Shown in pieces: positions 1-7,625 of a DNA stretch of 64,000 nt (positions are counted from its first letter, which is position 1; each line of letters opens with the position of its first letter). The notes beneath the pieces are model-generated. The model did no database searches and was not told where the DNA came from. It saw nothing but the letters and a program-made list of their open reading frames with translations. The position numbers and the translations under genes are program-made. Source of the DNA: Flavobacterium sp. (GTDB lineage: Bacteria > Bacteroidota > Bacteroidia > Flavobacteriales > Flavobacteriaceae). The stretch spans positions 372,001 to 436,000 of the forward strand of contig NZ_JBCNKR010000006.1 of NCBI RefSeq assembly GCF_039595935.1, read 5' to 3'.

Positions 1-663
1 GTCGATATGATTTCGTTTGTTCCGGTTTATGAATATGAAGTCGAGAAAAAAGTCTTTAATCGTAAAACTTACAATGAAGTTCCTGTTGGATTTGAATTAA
101 AAAAGAACATCCATATCAAATTCTCAGATCCAAATCAGCTTAATGATTTTATTTCGATTTTATCTAATTACGAAATATACGATTTGGTTCGCGTTGATTA
201 TTTCTCTAATGCCTTAGAAACCATTAAAAAAGAAATGATGACCAAGGCAAGACTTCTGACTCAGGAAAAAATCAAAAACTATGAAACACTGCTTGGAGAA
301 ACCTTTACAAATGCTGAAAAAAGAATCGCCGATGATTTTGTTGTCAATTTGCCTGTAGAAATGTACAAATCGTATGAGGCTTACAACAGCTCTTCTTTAA
401 ATTTGAAAAAATCAGCCAATGTTAACCAAGTCAGTAAATCTACTACGCTTTATTATCAGCCTGTTTTTAATAAAGAATTTGATTTTATTATAAATCCCGC
501 TGTTTTAGAACCTGTTATTCAAGTGCAATATGAAGTTAAAATTTTCATCAACAGAGAAAAAGAAAAGAAACAGATTGCCAAAACAGACAAAGAATATATT
601 CTTGTTACTCCAAATGGCGATTTAAGACCTATTAATGTGTCTTCACCAAAACAAACTTATTAG
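1..663 (+). CDS. SIMPL-domain (DUF541-like) protein, 5' end outside window
   Basis: The reading frame is open from the first base (codons GTC GAT ATG), so the methionine at position 7 is probably internal and the gene starts upstream. The visible part resembles the C-terminal half of SIMPL/YggE-type proteins: a beta segment followed by 'gi.D.v.vd', then a long helix rich in Lys and Ala ending in 'LLG'. SIMPL proteins are usually envelope-associated and some are linked to oxidative stress, but their activity is poorly defined. The last 60 residues are lineage-specific. No terminator follows, and the next gene begins about 100 bases later. The family call rests on pattern only. Confidence 0.55.
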   Translation, partial: VDMISFVPVYEYEVEKKVFNRKTYNEVPVGFELKKNIHIKFSDPNQLNDFISILSNYEIYDLVRVDYFSNALETIKKEMMTKARLLTQEKIKNYETLLGETFTNAEKRIADDFVVNLPVEMYKSYEAYNSSSLNLKKSANVNQVSKSTTLYYQPVFNKEFDFIINPAVLEPVIQVQYEVKIFINREKEKKQIAKTDKEYILVTPNGDLRPINVSSPKQTY

Positions 664-770
664 TTCTAAAGTATTTCACCAAGTCAAAAGACCGTTTCAC
701 CATTTGTCCATAAAACGAGCTTTTTTAGTTTCTAAGTTTGATTAAAAATCAATCAATTAAAACTAAAATT

Positions 771-1934
771 ATGAAATCAAATCTTTTTATTTCTGCACTT
801 TTTGCCACTGTATTTTCTTTTGCGGGCTGCAACACTTCTAATGCAAGTCCGAAAAACAAAATTGAAATCAAAAAAACGGAAACGGCCAATGCAACCAAAA
901 TTCAGGTAGCACTTTTATTGGATACTTCAAGCAGTATGGACGGACTAATTGATCAGGCAAAATCGAGATTATGGGAAATTGTAAACACACTGACAACATT
1001 AAAATACGAAGGAAAAACTCCCGAAATTGAAATTGCTTTATATGAATATGGAAATGATGGTTTATCTGAAAAGTCAAATTACATTAGACAAATAACGCCT
1101 TTATCGACAGATCTTGATTTGATTTCAGAAAAACTATTTGCTTTGAGAACCAATGGCGGAAACGAATATTGCGGGGCGGTAATTCAGGACGCGACAAAAG
1201 AATTAAAATGGGCTCCGGAAAACAGCAGCATGAAACTGATTTACATTGCCGGAAACGAAGAATTCAATCAAGGAAAAATCAGTTATAAAGAAGCAATCAG
1301 CACTGCTTTGAAAAATGATATTTATGTGAATACTATTTTTTGCGGTAACAAAACGGAAGGCATTAACACATTCTGGAAAGACGGTGCCGACCGTGGAAAA
1401 GGAAAGTATTTCAATATAGATTCAGATAAAGCGGTTCAATATATTGCAACACCTTATGACGAAGAAATCACAAAGTGTGATGAAAAAATAAACAAAACGT
1501 ACATTAATTATGGTGCTAAAGGAGCTGAGAAAAAAATGAATCAGGTTATGCAGGACCAAAATGCTAAAAAAGTTTCAAACGCCAATTACACCAATCGTGC
1601 AGTAAGTAAATCAAAAGCGGTTTATAAAAACGAAAGCTGGGACTTGGTTGACAAAGCAAAACAGGATCCTAATGCGATTTCTAAAATGAAAAAAGAGGAA
1701 CTGCCTGACGAACTTAAAGATAAATCGGAAGCTGAAATTAAAACAATTATAAGCGAGAAAACAAAAGAGCGAGAAGCTATTCAAAAAGAGGTTAGTGTTT
1801 TGGCAAAAAAACGTCAGGAATATATTAATGCCGAAGCTAAAAAAACCAAAAAGCAAGACGATTTGGGCAACACGATAAACAGTTCTATTGTAGCTTTTGC
1901 AAAAGTGAAAGGCTATACTGTTGAGAAAGAATAG
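771..1934 (+). CDS. VWA-domain lipoprotein
   Basis: This is a 387-residue exported protein. The N-terminus is a lipoprotein signal with Cys20 in a FAGC lipobox, so I chose the ATG at 771 over the upstream in-frame TTG at 738. A von Willebrand factor A domain follows (about residues 43-240), with a metal-ion-dependent adhesion site D51-T-S53-S-S55. The C-terminal third (about 270-385) is Lys/Glu-rich and likely helical or coiled coil. VWA domains bind ligands through a divalent metal, but the partner here is unknown. The L,D-transpeptidase-like lipoprotein starts 21 bases downstream, suggesting co-transcription and an envelope role. Confidence 0.85.
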   Translation: MKSNLFISALFATVFSFAGCNTSNASPKNKIEIKKTETANATKIQVALLLDTSSSMDGLIDQAKSRLWEIVNTLTTLKYEGKTPEIEIALYEYGNDGLSEKSNYIRQITPLSTDLDLISEKLFALRTNGGNEYCGAVIQDATKELKWAPENSSMKLIYIAGNEEFNQGKISYKEAISTALKNDIYVNTIFCGNKTEGINTFWKDGADRGKGKYFNIDSDKAVQYIATPYDEEITKCDEKINKTYINYGAKGAEKKMNQVMQDQNAKKVSNANYTNRAVSKSKAVYKNESWDLVDKAKQDPNAISKMKKEELPDELKDKSEAEIKTIISEKTKEREAIQKEVSVLAKKRQEYINAEAKKTKKQDDLGNTINSSIVAFAKVKGYTVEKE

Positions 1935-1955
1935 TCAATTGAATTTCTAAATCTA

Positions 1956-2579
1956 ATGAAAAAGATTCTCTGCTTTATACTGTTTTTACTGATTCCAGTT
2001 ATTTCCTTAAGCTGTGAAAACAAAAAAGAGAAACCAATAAAGATCAAAATATCAAAACCGATTTATTCCTACGAAGAGAAACTAAAAAGTGAGATTGCTG
2101 CCATCAGGAGCTTTTTGGGGAAATCTCCGAAATACAATTCAGACGTAGTTTTCTTTTTAGACATGAAGATAGAATCTGGAAGAAATCGGTTTTTTGTTTA
2201 TGATTTAAAAAACAACAAATTGCTAAACAAAGGTTTGGTCGGGCATGGTTCTGGTTCAGAAACTGGAATTAGAGGCGAATTGAAATTTAGCAATGTCGAA
2301 AATTCACACTGCAGTTCGCTGGGTAAATATGCTATTGGAGGTTCTTATTCTGGAACATTTGGAAAAGCCTATAAATTATACGGTTTAGACAAAACCAACA
2401 ATAATGCTTTTAATCGAAATATAGTATTGCACAAATACTCTGAAATTCCGTTTGAAGAACAGCCCTACCCTATCTGCAACAGTCTAGGCTGCCCGATGGT
2501 AAACGAAAAGTTTTTCAGTGTTCTTGAAAAGCTGATTGACAATTCAAAAAAGAAAATCATTTTGGTAATGTATTATTAA
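1956..2579 (+). CDS. L,D-transpeptidase-like (YkuD_2 family) lipoprotein
   Basis: This 207-residue protein has a hydrophobic leader ending at Cys20 (SLSC), consistent with a lipoprotein. The C-terminal half carries features of murein L,D-transpeptidase catalytic domains: 'GHGSGSETG' near residues 97-104, His159 in 'VLHKYSE', and 'SLGCPMVN' with the presumed nucleophile Cys179. Such enzymes cross-link peptidoglycan stem peptides or attach proteins to them in the periplasm. The length fits the family. It lies 21 bases after the VWA lipoprotein gene, so the two are probably one transcript. Confidence 0.8.
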   Translation: MKKILCFILFLLIPVISLSCENKKEKPIKIKISKPIYSYEEKLKSEIAAIRSFLGKSPKYNSDVVFFLDMKIESGRNRFFVYDLKNNKLLNKGLVGHGSGSETGIRGELKFSNVENSHCSSLGKYAIGGSYSGTFGKAYKLYGLDKTNNNAFNRNIVLHKYSEIPFEEQPYPICNSLGCPMVNEKFFSVLEKLIDNSKKKIILVMYY

Positions 2580-2640
2580 TACAACCTTTCAGCCATTTTT
2601 GTCATCTATACTTTTATAAAAGACTTTAAATTATACTCCA

Positions 2641-4281
2641 ATGATTAAAAAACAAGCAACAGCACTCTTATTATTCTTTAGCATTTTTGCCTTTGCGCAG
2701 AAACCAATTTTTACTACAGCAAAGGTAAAAGCTGCTACAGTATATTTTAATGCTGCCGAAATTTCTCAAATTGCAAATACAATTTTACCGTTAGGAACAA
2801 GTGAAATTGTGATTAAAAATGTGGCCGTAAATTTAAATGAAAGTTCAATCCAAATTGGTACGCCGGCGACTGTAACGGTACTTTCGGTTCAATTTACTAA
2901 TAATTATATTTCAGAATATGAACCCGATCCTAAATCGCCTTTATTGAAAAAAGTTCGTGACAGTATTGTTTTGGTTCAGAAGGAAATTCTGAAAGTAAAT
3001 AATAGCATAAATTCTGAATCAAAAACCATTCAGTTATTAGATAAAAACCAACAGATTTCCGGCACAAATTCTGGGTTAAATGTTGCCGAATTAATGAAAA
3101 TGGTCGATTATTATAAAAGCAAGCAAATAGAAATTGCAAACAACATAAATACACTGACTGAGAAAAAGCAAAAGCTAGATGAAACACTTCAAAAACTAAA
3201 CAACAAACTTGAAGTTGATACAAGTAAAGAAGAAAAAACTTCATCTGGAAAACTGATTGTTCAGGTAATGAACAATGCTGCAGGGCAGGTTCCTTTAGAA
3301 ATATCTTATTTAACCAATAATGCCGGCTGGTCTACTTTTTATGATTTACGCACCGAAAGCGTTGCGGCTCCAATTAATATGATGTACAAAGCGCAAGTGG
3401 TTCAAAATACAGGAATTGACTGGAAAAAAGTAAAACTGACTCTGTCAAGCGGTTATCCAAATCAAAATAATCAAGCTCCAATATTGAGTTCTTGGTTTCT
3501 GGCGAATCAGGCATATATTGATCAAGTTATTACTGCTACTGCTTATGGAATCAACAAAAGAAATCAGATACAGGGAAGTATCTATAAAGATAAAAAAGTA
3601 AGTAATGAAATGGAGATGGCTGCACCGGTCATGGCAGAATCTTCGGTTTCGAATTACACAACTGTGGCAGAAAACCAGCTTAATATTTCTTTTGATATTG
3701 ATATCCCGTATGACATTTTATCAAATGGAAAAATTCACAGCGTATCTTTAAAAGAAATAAAACTTCCGGCAACATATAAATATTATGCTGTTCCAAAAGC
3801 TGAAAATGATGCTTTTTTACTTGCTGAAATTGCAGACTACAGCAAATACAATTTACTGCGAGGTGAAGCGAATATTATTTTTGAAGGAATGTATGTTGGT
3901 AAAACATTCATAGAACCAAATCAGACCAGTGATACTTTGAACTTAAGTATGGGGCGCGATAAAAAAGTATCAATTAAACGTGAAAAAGTTGCAGATAAAT
4001 CAGGAACTAAGTTTTTATCTGCTAGAAAAGAACAAACTTTTACTTATGATATTACCGTTAGAAATAATAAAAAAGAACCTGTAGAATTATTGCTAAAAGA
4101 CCAATATCCGCTTAGCACAAATAAGGAAATCGAAGTTGAATTACTGCAGAACGACAGTGCTAAAATAAATGCAGAAACTGGAATCTTGACCTGGCAATTA
4201 CAGCTGAAACCAAATGAAACCAAGAAATTCAGAATTAGCTATAAAGTGAAATATCCAAAAGATCAAGTTTTAAATTTATAA
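2641..4281 (+). CDS. DUF4139/DUF4140 domain protein (mucoidy inhibitor MuiA-like)
   Basis: This is a 546-residue secreted or periplasmic protein with a clear signal peptide (first 20 residues, ending AFAQ). The N-terminal DUF4140 part (about 25-125) contains 'VKAATVYFNAAEISQIA'. A coiled-coil stretch covers about 125-200. The C-terminal DUF4139 beta-rich region (about 215-546) has 'AGWSTFYDLR' and ends 'FRISYKVKYPKD'. The architecture matches MuiA-family proteins, which are common in Bacteroidota and have no firmly assigned biochemical role. It is followed by a strong terminator. Confidence 0.85.
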   Translation: MIKKQATALLLFFSIFAFAQKPIFTTAKVKAATVYFNAAEISQIANTILPLGTSEIVIKNVAVNLNESSIQIGTPATVTVLSVQFTNNYISEYEPDPKSPLLKKVRDSIVLVQKEILKVNNSINSESKTIQLLDKNQQISGTNSGLNVAELMKMVDYYKSKQIEIANNINTLTEKKQKLDETLQKLNNKLEVDTSKEEKTSSGKLIVQVMNNAAGQVPLEISYLTNNAGWSTFYDLRTESVAAPINMMYKAQVVQNTGIDWKKVKLTLSSGYPNQNNQAPILSSWFLANQAYIDQVITATAYGINKRNQIQGSIYKDKKVSNEMEMAAPVMAESSVSNYTTVAENQLNISFDIDIPYDILSNGKIHSVSLKEIKLPATYKYYAVPKAENDAFLLAEIADYSKYNLLRGEANIIFEGMYVGKTFIEPNQTSDTLNLSMGRDKKVSIKREKVADKSGTKFLSARKEQTFTYDITVRNNKKEPVELLLKDQYPLSTNKEIEVELLQNDSAKINAETGILTWQLQLKPNETKKFRISYKVKYPKDQVLNL

Positions 4282-4296
4282 AACTTCTTATCAAAA

Positions 4297-4328
4297 AAAA
4301 TCCCGATAATCAAGGTTATCGGGATTTT
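4297..4328. terminator. bidirectional intrinsic terminator
   Basis: A 9-bp perfect stem (TCCCGATAA / TTATCGGGA) with a 6-base loop is flanked by an A run on the left and a T run on the right. It sits between the convergent DUF4139 and aldo/keto reductase genes and could serve both. Confidence 0.8.
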
Positions 4329-4369
4329 GTATTTACTTGGAAACCTAACAGGTTTGATTGTAAACATTC

Positions 4370-5407
4370 TTAAGGCGCCGGATCAGGAATTATTGCCTGA
4401 ACAGCATCGATTTCTGCCAAAATTTCTTTAGAAAGCACAACATCAATAGTATCGATGTTTTCTTCTAATTGCTCTAAAGTTGTTGCACCAATAATTGCAC
4501 TTGTCAAAAATGGCTGTTGCAATACAAATCCCATAGCAAGTTGTGTTAGCGTTAAACCATGTTTTTTGGCGATTTCCTGATACAATTTTGTTGCTTGCGT
4601 ACATTGTTCGCTATTGTAACGTTTGTATTGTGGAAAAAGATTAATTCTTGCTTTTGGGTGACTTTCCCCAGTTAAAAATTTCCCGGTTAAAACTCCAAAT
4701 GCTAAAGGTGAATATCCTAATAAACCAACGTTTTCGTATTTTGAAACTTCGGCAGAATTTACTTCAAACAAACGGTTCAATAAAGAATAAGGATTTTGAA
4801 CGGTTTTAATTCTTGGCAGATTGTTGTATTTGCTTTCTTCCAAAAGGCGCATCATTCCCCACGCATTTTCATTAGAAACACCAATATGTTTAATTTTCCC
4901 TTCTTTGATTAATCCGTCGAAAGTTTCTAATATCTCTCTGAAATTATCTTCCCAGGCATCATTGTGTCCGTGAAAAGCACGCTGTCCGAAATTATTAGTT
5001 TTTCTTTCCGGCCAGTGCATTTGATACAAATCGATATAATCTGTCTGAAGTCTTTTTAAACTATTTTCTAAAGCGTATTTAATACTTGCCGGAGAAAAAT
5101 CCAGTTTTTCACGCATGTATCCAAAACTCGGATTTGGACCGGCGATTTTAGATGCCAGAACCACTTTATCTCTATTTCCTGATTTTTTAAACCAGGTTCC
5201 AATAATTTTTTCTGTACTTCCGTAAGTTGCTTCACTCGCCGGAACTGAATACATTTCGGCTGTATCGAAGAAATTAACTCCTCTTTCCAGAGCGTAATCC
5301 ATTTGAGCATGTCCTTCAGCTTCGGTATTCTGCTGCCCGAAAGTCATTGTTCCAAGATTGATTTTACTAACTTTTATGTCGGTGTTGGGTAGTGTTGTGT
5401 ATTTCAT
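4370..5407 (-). CDS. tas: NADP(H)-dependent aldo/keto reductase, Tas type
   Basis: This 345-residue protein aligns end to end with my recollection of E. coli Tas (346 residues). Shared features are the N-terminal 'LGTMTFGQQN', 'SLKRLQTDYIDLYQMHWPER', 'IGVSNENAWG', 'QNPYSLLNR' and the C-terminal '...PDPAP'. The aldo/keto reductase tetrad is visible as Asp48, Tyr53, Lys87 and His131. The fold is a TIM barrel that binds NADPH, and the family reduces aldehydes and ketones. The physiological substrate is unknown. The gene stands alone, with a large palindromic repeat immediately upstream. Confidence 0.9.
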   Translation of the reverse strand: MKYTTLPNTDIKVSKINLGTMTFGQQNTEAEGHAQMDYALERGVNFFDTAEMYSVPASEATYGSTEKIIGTWFKKSGNRDKVVLASKIAGPNPSFGYMREKLDFSPASIKYALENSLKRLQTDYIDLYQMHWPERKTNNFGQRAFHGHNDAWEDNFREILETFDGLIKEGKIKHIGVSNENAWGMMRLLEESKYNNLPRIKTVQNPYSLLNRLFEVNSAEVSKYENVGLLGYSPLAFGVLTGKFLTGESHPKARINLFPQYKRYNSEQCTQATKLYQEIAKKHGLTLTQLAMGFVLQQPFLTSAIIGATTLEQLEENIDTIDVVLSKEILAEIDAVQAIIPDPAP

Positions 5408-5417
5408 TTTTCTCTTT

Positions 5418-5661
5418 AAGGTTCAAAGTTGCAAAGTGACAAAGGTACAAAGGGATTTTTCAAATTTAAATTTGACAAAGGTTAAAAAAAGTACAAGATT
5501 TTTTTCTCTCCTGCAAGGTTTCCAAAACCTTGTGGGTGTTTTTTTTTACAAAAAATAAACTTATACCTACAAGGTTTTGGAAACCTTGCAGGAAAACAAA
5601 AAGGCTCAAAAGTAAAACCTTTGAGCCTTTGTATCTTTGTCACTTTGCAACTTTGAACCTT
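5418..5661. repeat. nested inverted-repeat element (about 245 bp)
   Basis: Three palindromes are nested here. The outer 35-base arms (5418-5452 and 5627-5661) are reverse complements with one mismatch. The inner 28-base arms (5509-5536 and 5566-5593) have one mismatch, and each arm is itself palindromic (CAAGGTTT..AAACCTTG). A third hairpin, AGGCTCAAA / TTTGAGCCT, spans 5602-5628. The element fills the gap between the divergent tas promoter side and the 3' end of the OmpA lipoprotein gene, overlapping the latter's stop codon. There is no coding potential. Confidence 0.85.
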
Positions 5662-6604
5662 AGTTTATGCTATTAAGCATATCAGCAATTTCATCTAATC
5701 TTGGCGTTAAGATGATTTCGATTCTACGGTTTTTAGCTTTTCCTTCCGGAGTTGCGTTACTTGCCAAAGGAGAAAATTCACTTCTTCCTGCTGCCGTAAG
5801 TTTTTGTTTGTTGATTTTAGTATTTTCACTTAAAATAGCCACAATTGCAGTTGCTCTTTTTGTAGATAAATCCCAGTTGTTTGCAATTGGCCCAGAACCA
5901 GCATACGGATCATCATCAGTATGGCCTTCAATAAGAACTGAAAGATCTGGATTTTCACCTAATACTTTTCCAAGTTCTACAACCGCTTTTCTACCTTCTG
6001 TTCCTACAGCCCAGCTTCCTGAATTGAAAAGCAATTTATTTTCCATAGAAACATATACTTTTCCGTTTTTCTGTTCAACTGTTAAACCTTTGCCTTCAAA
6101 ACCATTTAAAGCTTTAGATAAAGTTTCTTTCAGCTTGCGCATTGATTCTTCTTTAGCAGCAATCATATCTTCAAGCTCTTTTAAACGATTTGCTGTTTTA
6201 TCCAAACGAGCCTGCTCATCGGCTAATTTTTTAGATTTTGCTTCTAATTGTGCCAATAAATCACGGTTTTTAGCCATGTTACTTTCTAATGCATCGTTGC
6301 TGTTTTTCTCTAAAGCATTATAAGAATCCTGCAAAACTTTGTATTTCTTTTGTTCTGCTGCTAAATCTGCTTTTTGTTTAGCCAGTTCGTCTTTTGTGTT
6401 TGCTAAATCTTTAGTCAGTTTATCACGATCTAATTCTAATTGATTTTTTGCTGTTTTTAAACTTTCGTTTTCGTCAGCAATTGAACGATTTTCTTTTTTT
6501 AGATCTGAATATTTTGTTTCCAGATCATTGTAAATCTTTTTGGATACGCATGAAGTTGCAGACAATGCTAAAACAACTAATCCAATGGAGGCTTTTTTAA
6601 TCAT
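5660..6604 (-). CDS. OmpA-family lipoprotein with coiled-coil stalk
   Basis: This is a 314-residue outer-membrane-associated protein. A lipoprotein signal ends at Cys19 (ATSC). Residues about 25-175 are a long Lys/Glu/Ala/Leu-rich coiled coil. Residues about 185-305 form an OmpA-like peptidoglycan-binding domain with 'EGHTDDDPY', 'NWDLSTKRA' and 'NRRIEI'. The layout suggests a lipid-anchored spacer that tethers the outer membrane to peptidoglycan, as in Pal-like proteins. The stop codon lies inside the right outer arm of the palindromic repeat at 5418-5661. Confidence 0.9.
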   Translation of the reverse strand: MIKKASIGLVVLALSATSCVSKKIYNDLETKYSDLKKENRSIADENESLKTAKNQLELDRDKLTKDLANTKDELAKQKADLAAEQKKYKVLQDSYNALEKNSNDALESNMAKNRDLLAQLEAKSKKLADEQARLDKTANRLKELEDMIAAKEESMRKLKETLSKALNGFEGKGLTVEQKNGKVYVSMENKLLFNSGSWAVGTEGRKAVVELGKVLGENPDLSVLIEGHTDDDPYAGSGPIANNWDLSTKRATAIVAILSENTKINKQKLTAAGRSEFSPLASNATPEGKAKNRRIEIILTPRLDEIADMLNSIN

Positions 6605-6661
6605 TTTACTTTTCGGTTTTTTATTTGGGGCTATTAATAATTTTCAAATTCTAAAAAATTA

Positions 6662-6700
6662 AAATCCAGACCGTTTCATAGTTTTATAGAATCTGGATTT
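6662..6700 (-). terminator. possible terminator for xth
   Basis: A 9-bp stem (AAATCCAGA / TCTGGATTT) with a loop of about 21 bases lies downstream of the minus-strand exonuclease gene, followed by a T-rich stretch on that strand. The long loop makes it a weaker candidate. Confidence 0.45.
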
Positions 6701-6744
6701 ACATTTTAGAATCGCTATTTTCTCAACAAGAACAATACCAAACT

Positions 6745-7506
6745 TTAATCAATCTCAACTAAAACCGGACAATGATCTGAGTGAACAGCATCCGGAAGAA
6801 TTACGGCACGTTTTAAACGATGCCCCATTACTTCACTTACTAAGTTATAATCAATACGCCAGCCTTTATTATTTCCTCGGGCTCCTGCGCGATAGCTCCA
6901 CCACGAATAATGATGCGGATCTTTATTAAAATGACGGAAACTATCTATAAATCCGGATTTCATAAAAGCATCCAGCCAGGCGCGTTCTTCCGGCAAAAAT
7001 CCTGAAACTGTTTTGTTACGAACAGGATCATGAATATCAATTGCTTCATGGCAGATATTATAATCTCCGCAGATAATTAAATTTGGAATCGTAACTTTTA
7101 ACTCATTAATATATTTTTGAAAATCGTCCATAAACATAAATTTATGATCCAGTCTTTCAATATTTGTTCCTGACGGAAGATATAAACTCATTACAGAAAC
7201 ATCATCAAAATCAGCACGAAGGTTACGTCCTTCAAAATCCATATGATGAATTCCGGTTCCGTATACTACTTTTTTAGGTTCTATTTTAGATAATATTGCT
7301 ACACCGCTGTAACCTTTTTTTGTCGCAGGATAATAATATTGGTAAGGATAGCCCGCAGCCGTTATTGCTTCTACAGGAATTTGATCCTGAGTTGCTTTAA
7401 TTTCCTGAAGACAGATAACATCAGGGCTGGCCGCTTGCAGCCATTCAATAAAACCTTTGGTAATTGCAGCACGAATTCCGTTTACATTATAAGAAATAAT
7501 TTTCAT
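6745..7506 (-). CDS. xth: exodeoxyribonuclease III
   Basis: This 253-residue enzyme belongs to the exonuclease III/AP endonuclease family of base excision repair; it cleaves 5' to abasic sites and has 3'-5' exonuclease activity. The diagnostic motifs are present: 'NVNGIRA' (Asn7), 'CLQEIKA' with metal ligand Glu35, 'GYSGVAI', 'GDYNICHEAIDI', 'WRIDY' and the terminal 'HSDHCP' with catalytic His245. The length is typical (about 250-270). The gene is transcribed divergently from olsF, and each has its own -7-like box in the 119-base gap. Confidence 0.95.
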   Translation of the reverse strand: MKIISYNVNGIRAAITKGFIEWLQAASPDVICLQEIKATQDQIPVEAITAAGYPYQYYYPATKKGYSGVAILSKIEPKKVVYGTGIHHMDFEGRNLRADFDDVSVMSLYLPSGTNIERLDHKFMFMDDFQKYINELKVTIPNLIICGDYNICHEAIDIHDPVRNKTVSGFLPEERAWLDAFMKSGFIDSFRHFNKDPHHYSWWSYRAGARGNNKGWRIDYNLVSEVMGHRLKRAVILPDAVHSDHCPVLVEID

Positions 7507-7528
7507 CCGATTGTATTTTTTAGGATTT

Positions 7529-7536
7529 CAAATGTA
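7529..7536 (-). promoter_or_regulatory. putative -7 element for xth
   Basis: The minus strand reads TACATTTG, matching the Bacteroidota TAnnTTTG -7 consensus, 23 bases before the xth ATG. No clear TTG -33 element lies at the usual spacing. Confidence 0.45.
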
Positions 7537-7588
7537 ATAAAAAAGTGGAAAGTTTATAATTGAATAAAGGAAAAGTAGAGTTTTTTGT

Positions 7589-7596
7589 TATCTTTG
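7589..7596 (+). promoter_or_regulatory. putative -7 element for olsF
   Basis: TATCTTTG matches the TAnnTTTG consensus and lies 30 bases before the ATG of the acyltransferase gene. The nearest upstream TTG (7560-7562) is 26 bases away, slightly beyond the usual spacing. Confidence 0.5.
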
Positions 7597-7625
7597 TTCG
7601 CTGCTTAATAATTTAAAAATAGTAA

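Noticed and set aside
738-770. Upstream TTG start for the VWA lipoprotein
   Set aside because: The ATG at 771 gives a proper lipoprotein signal with Cys20, and the extra 11 residues add none.
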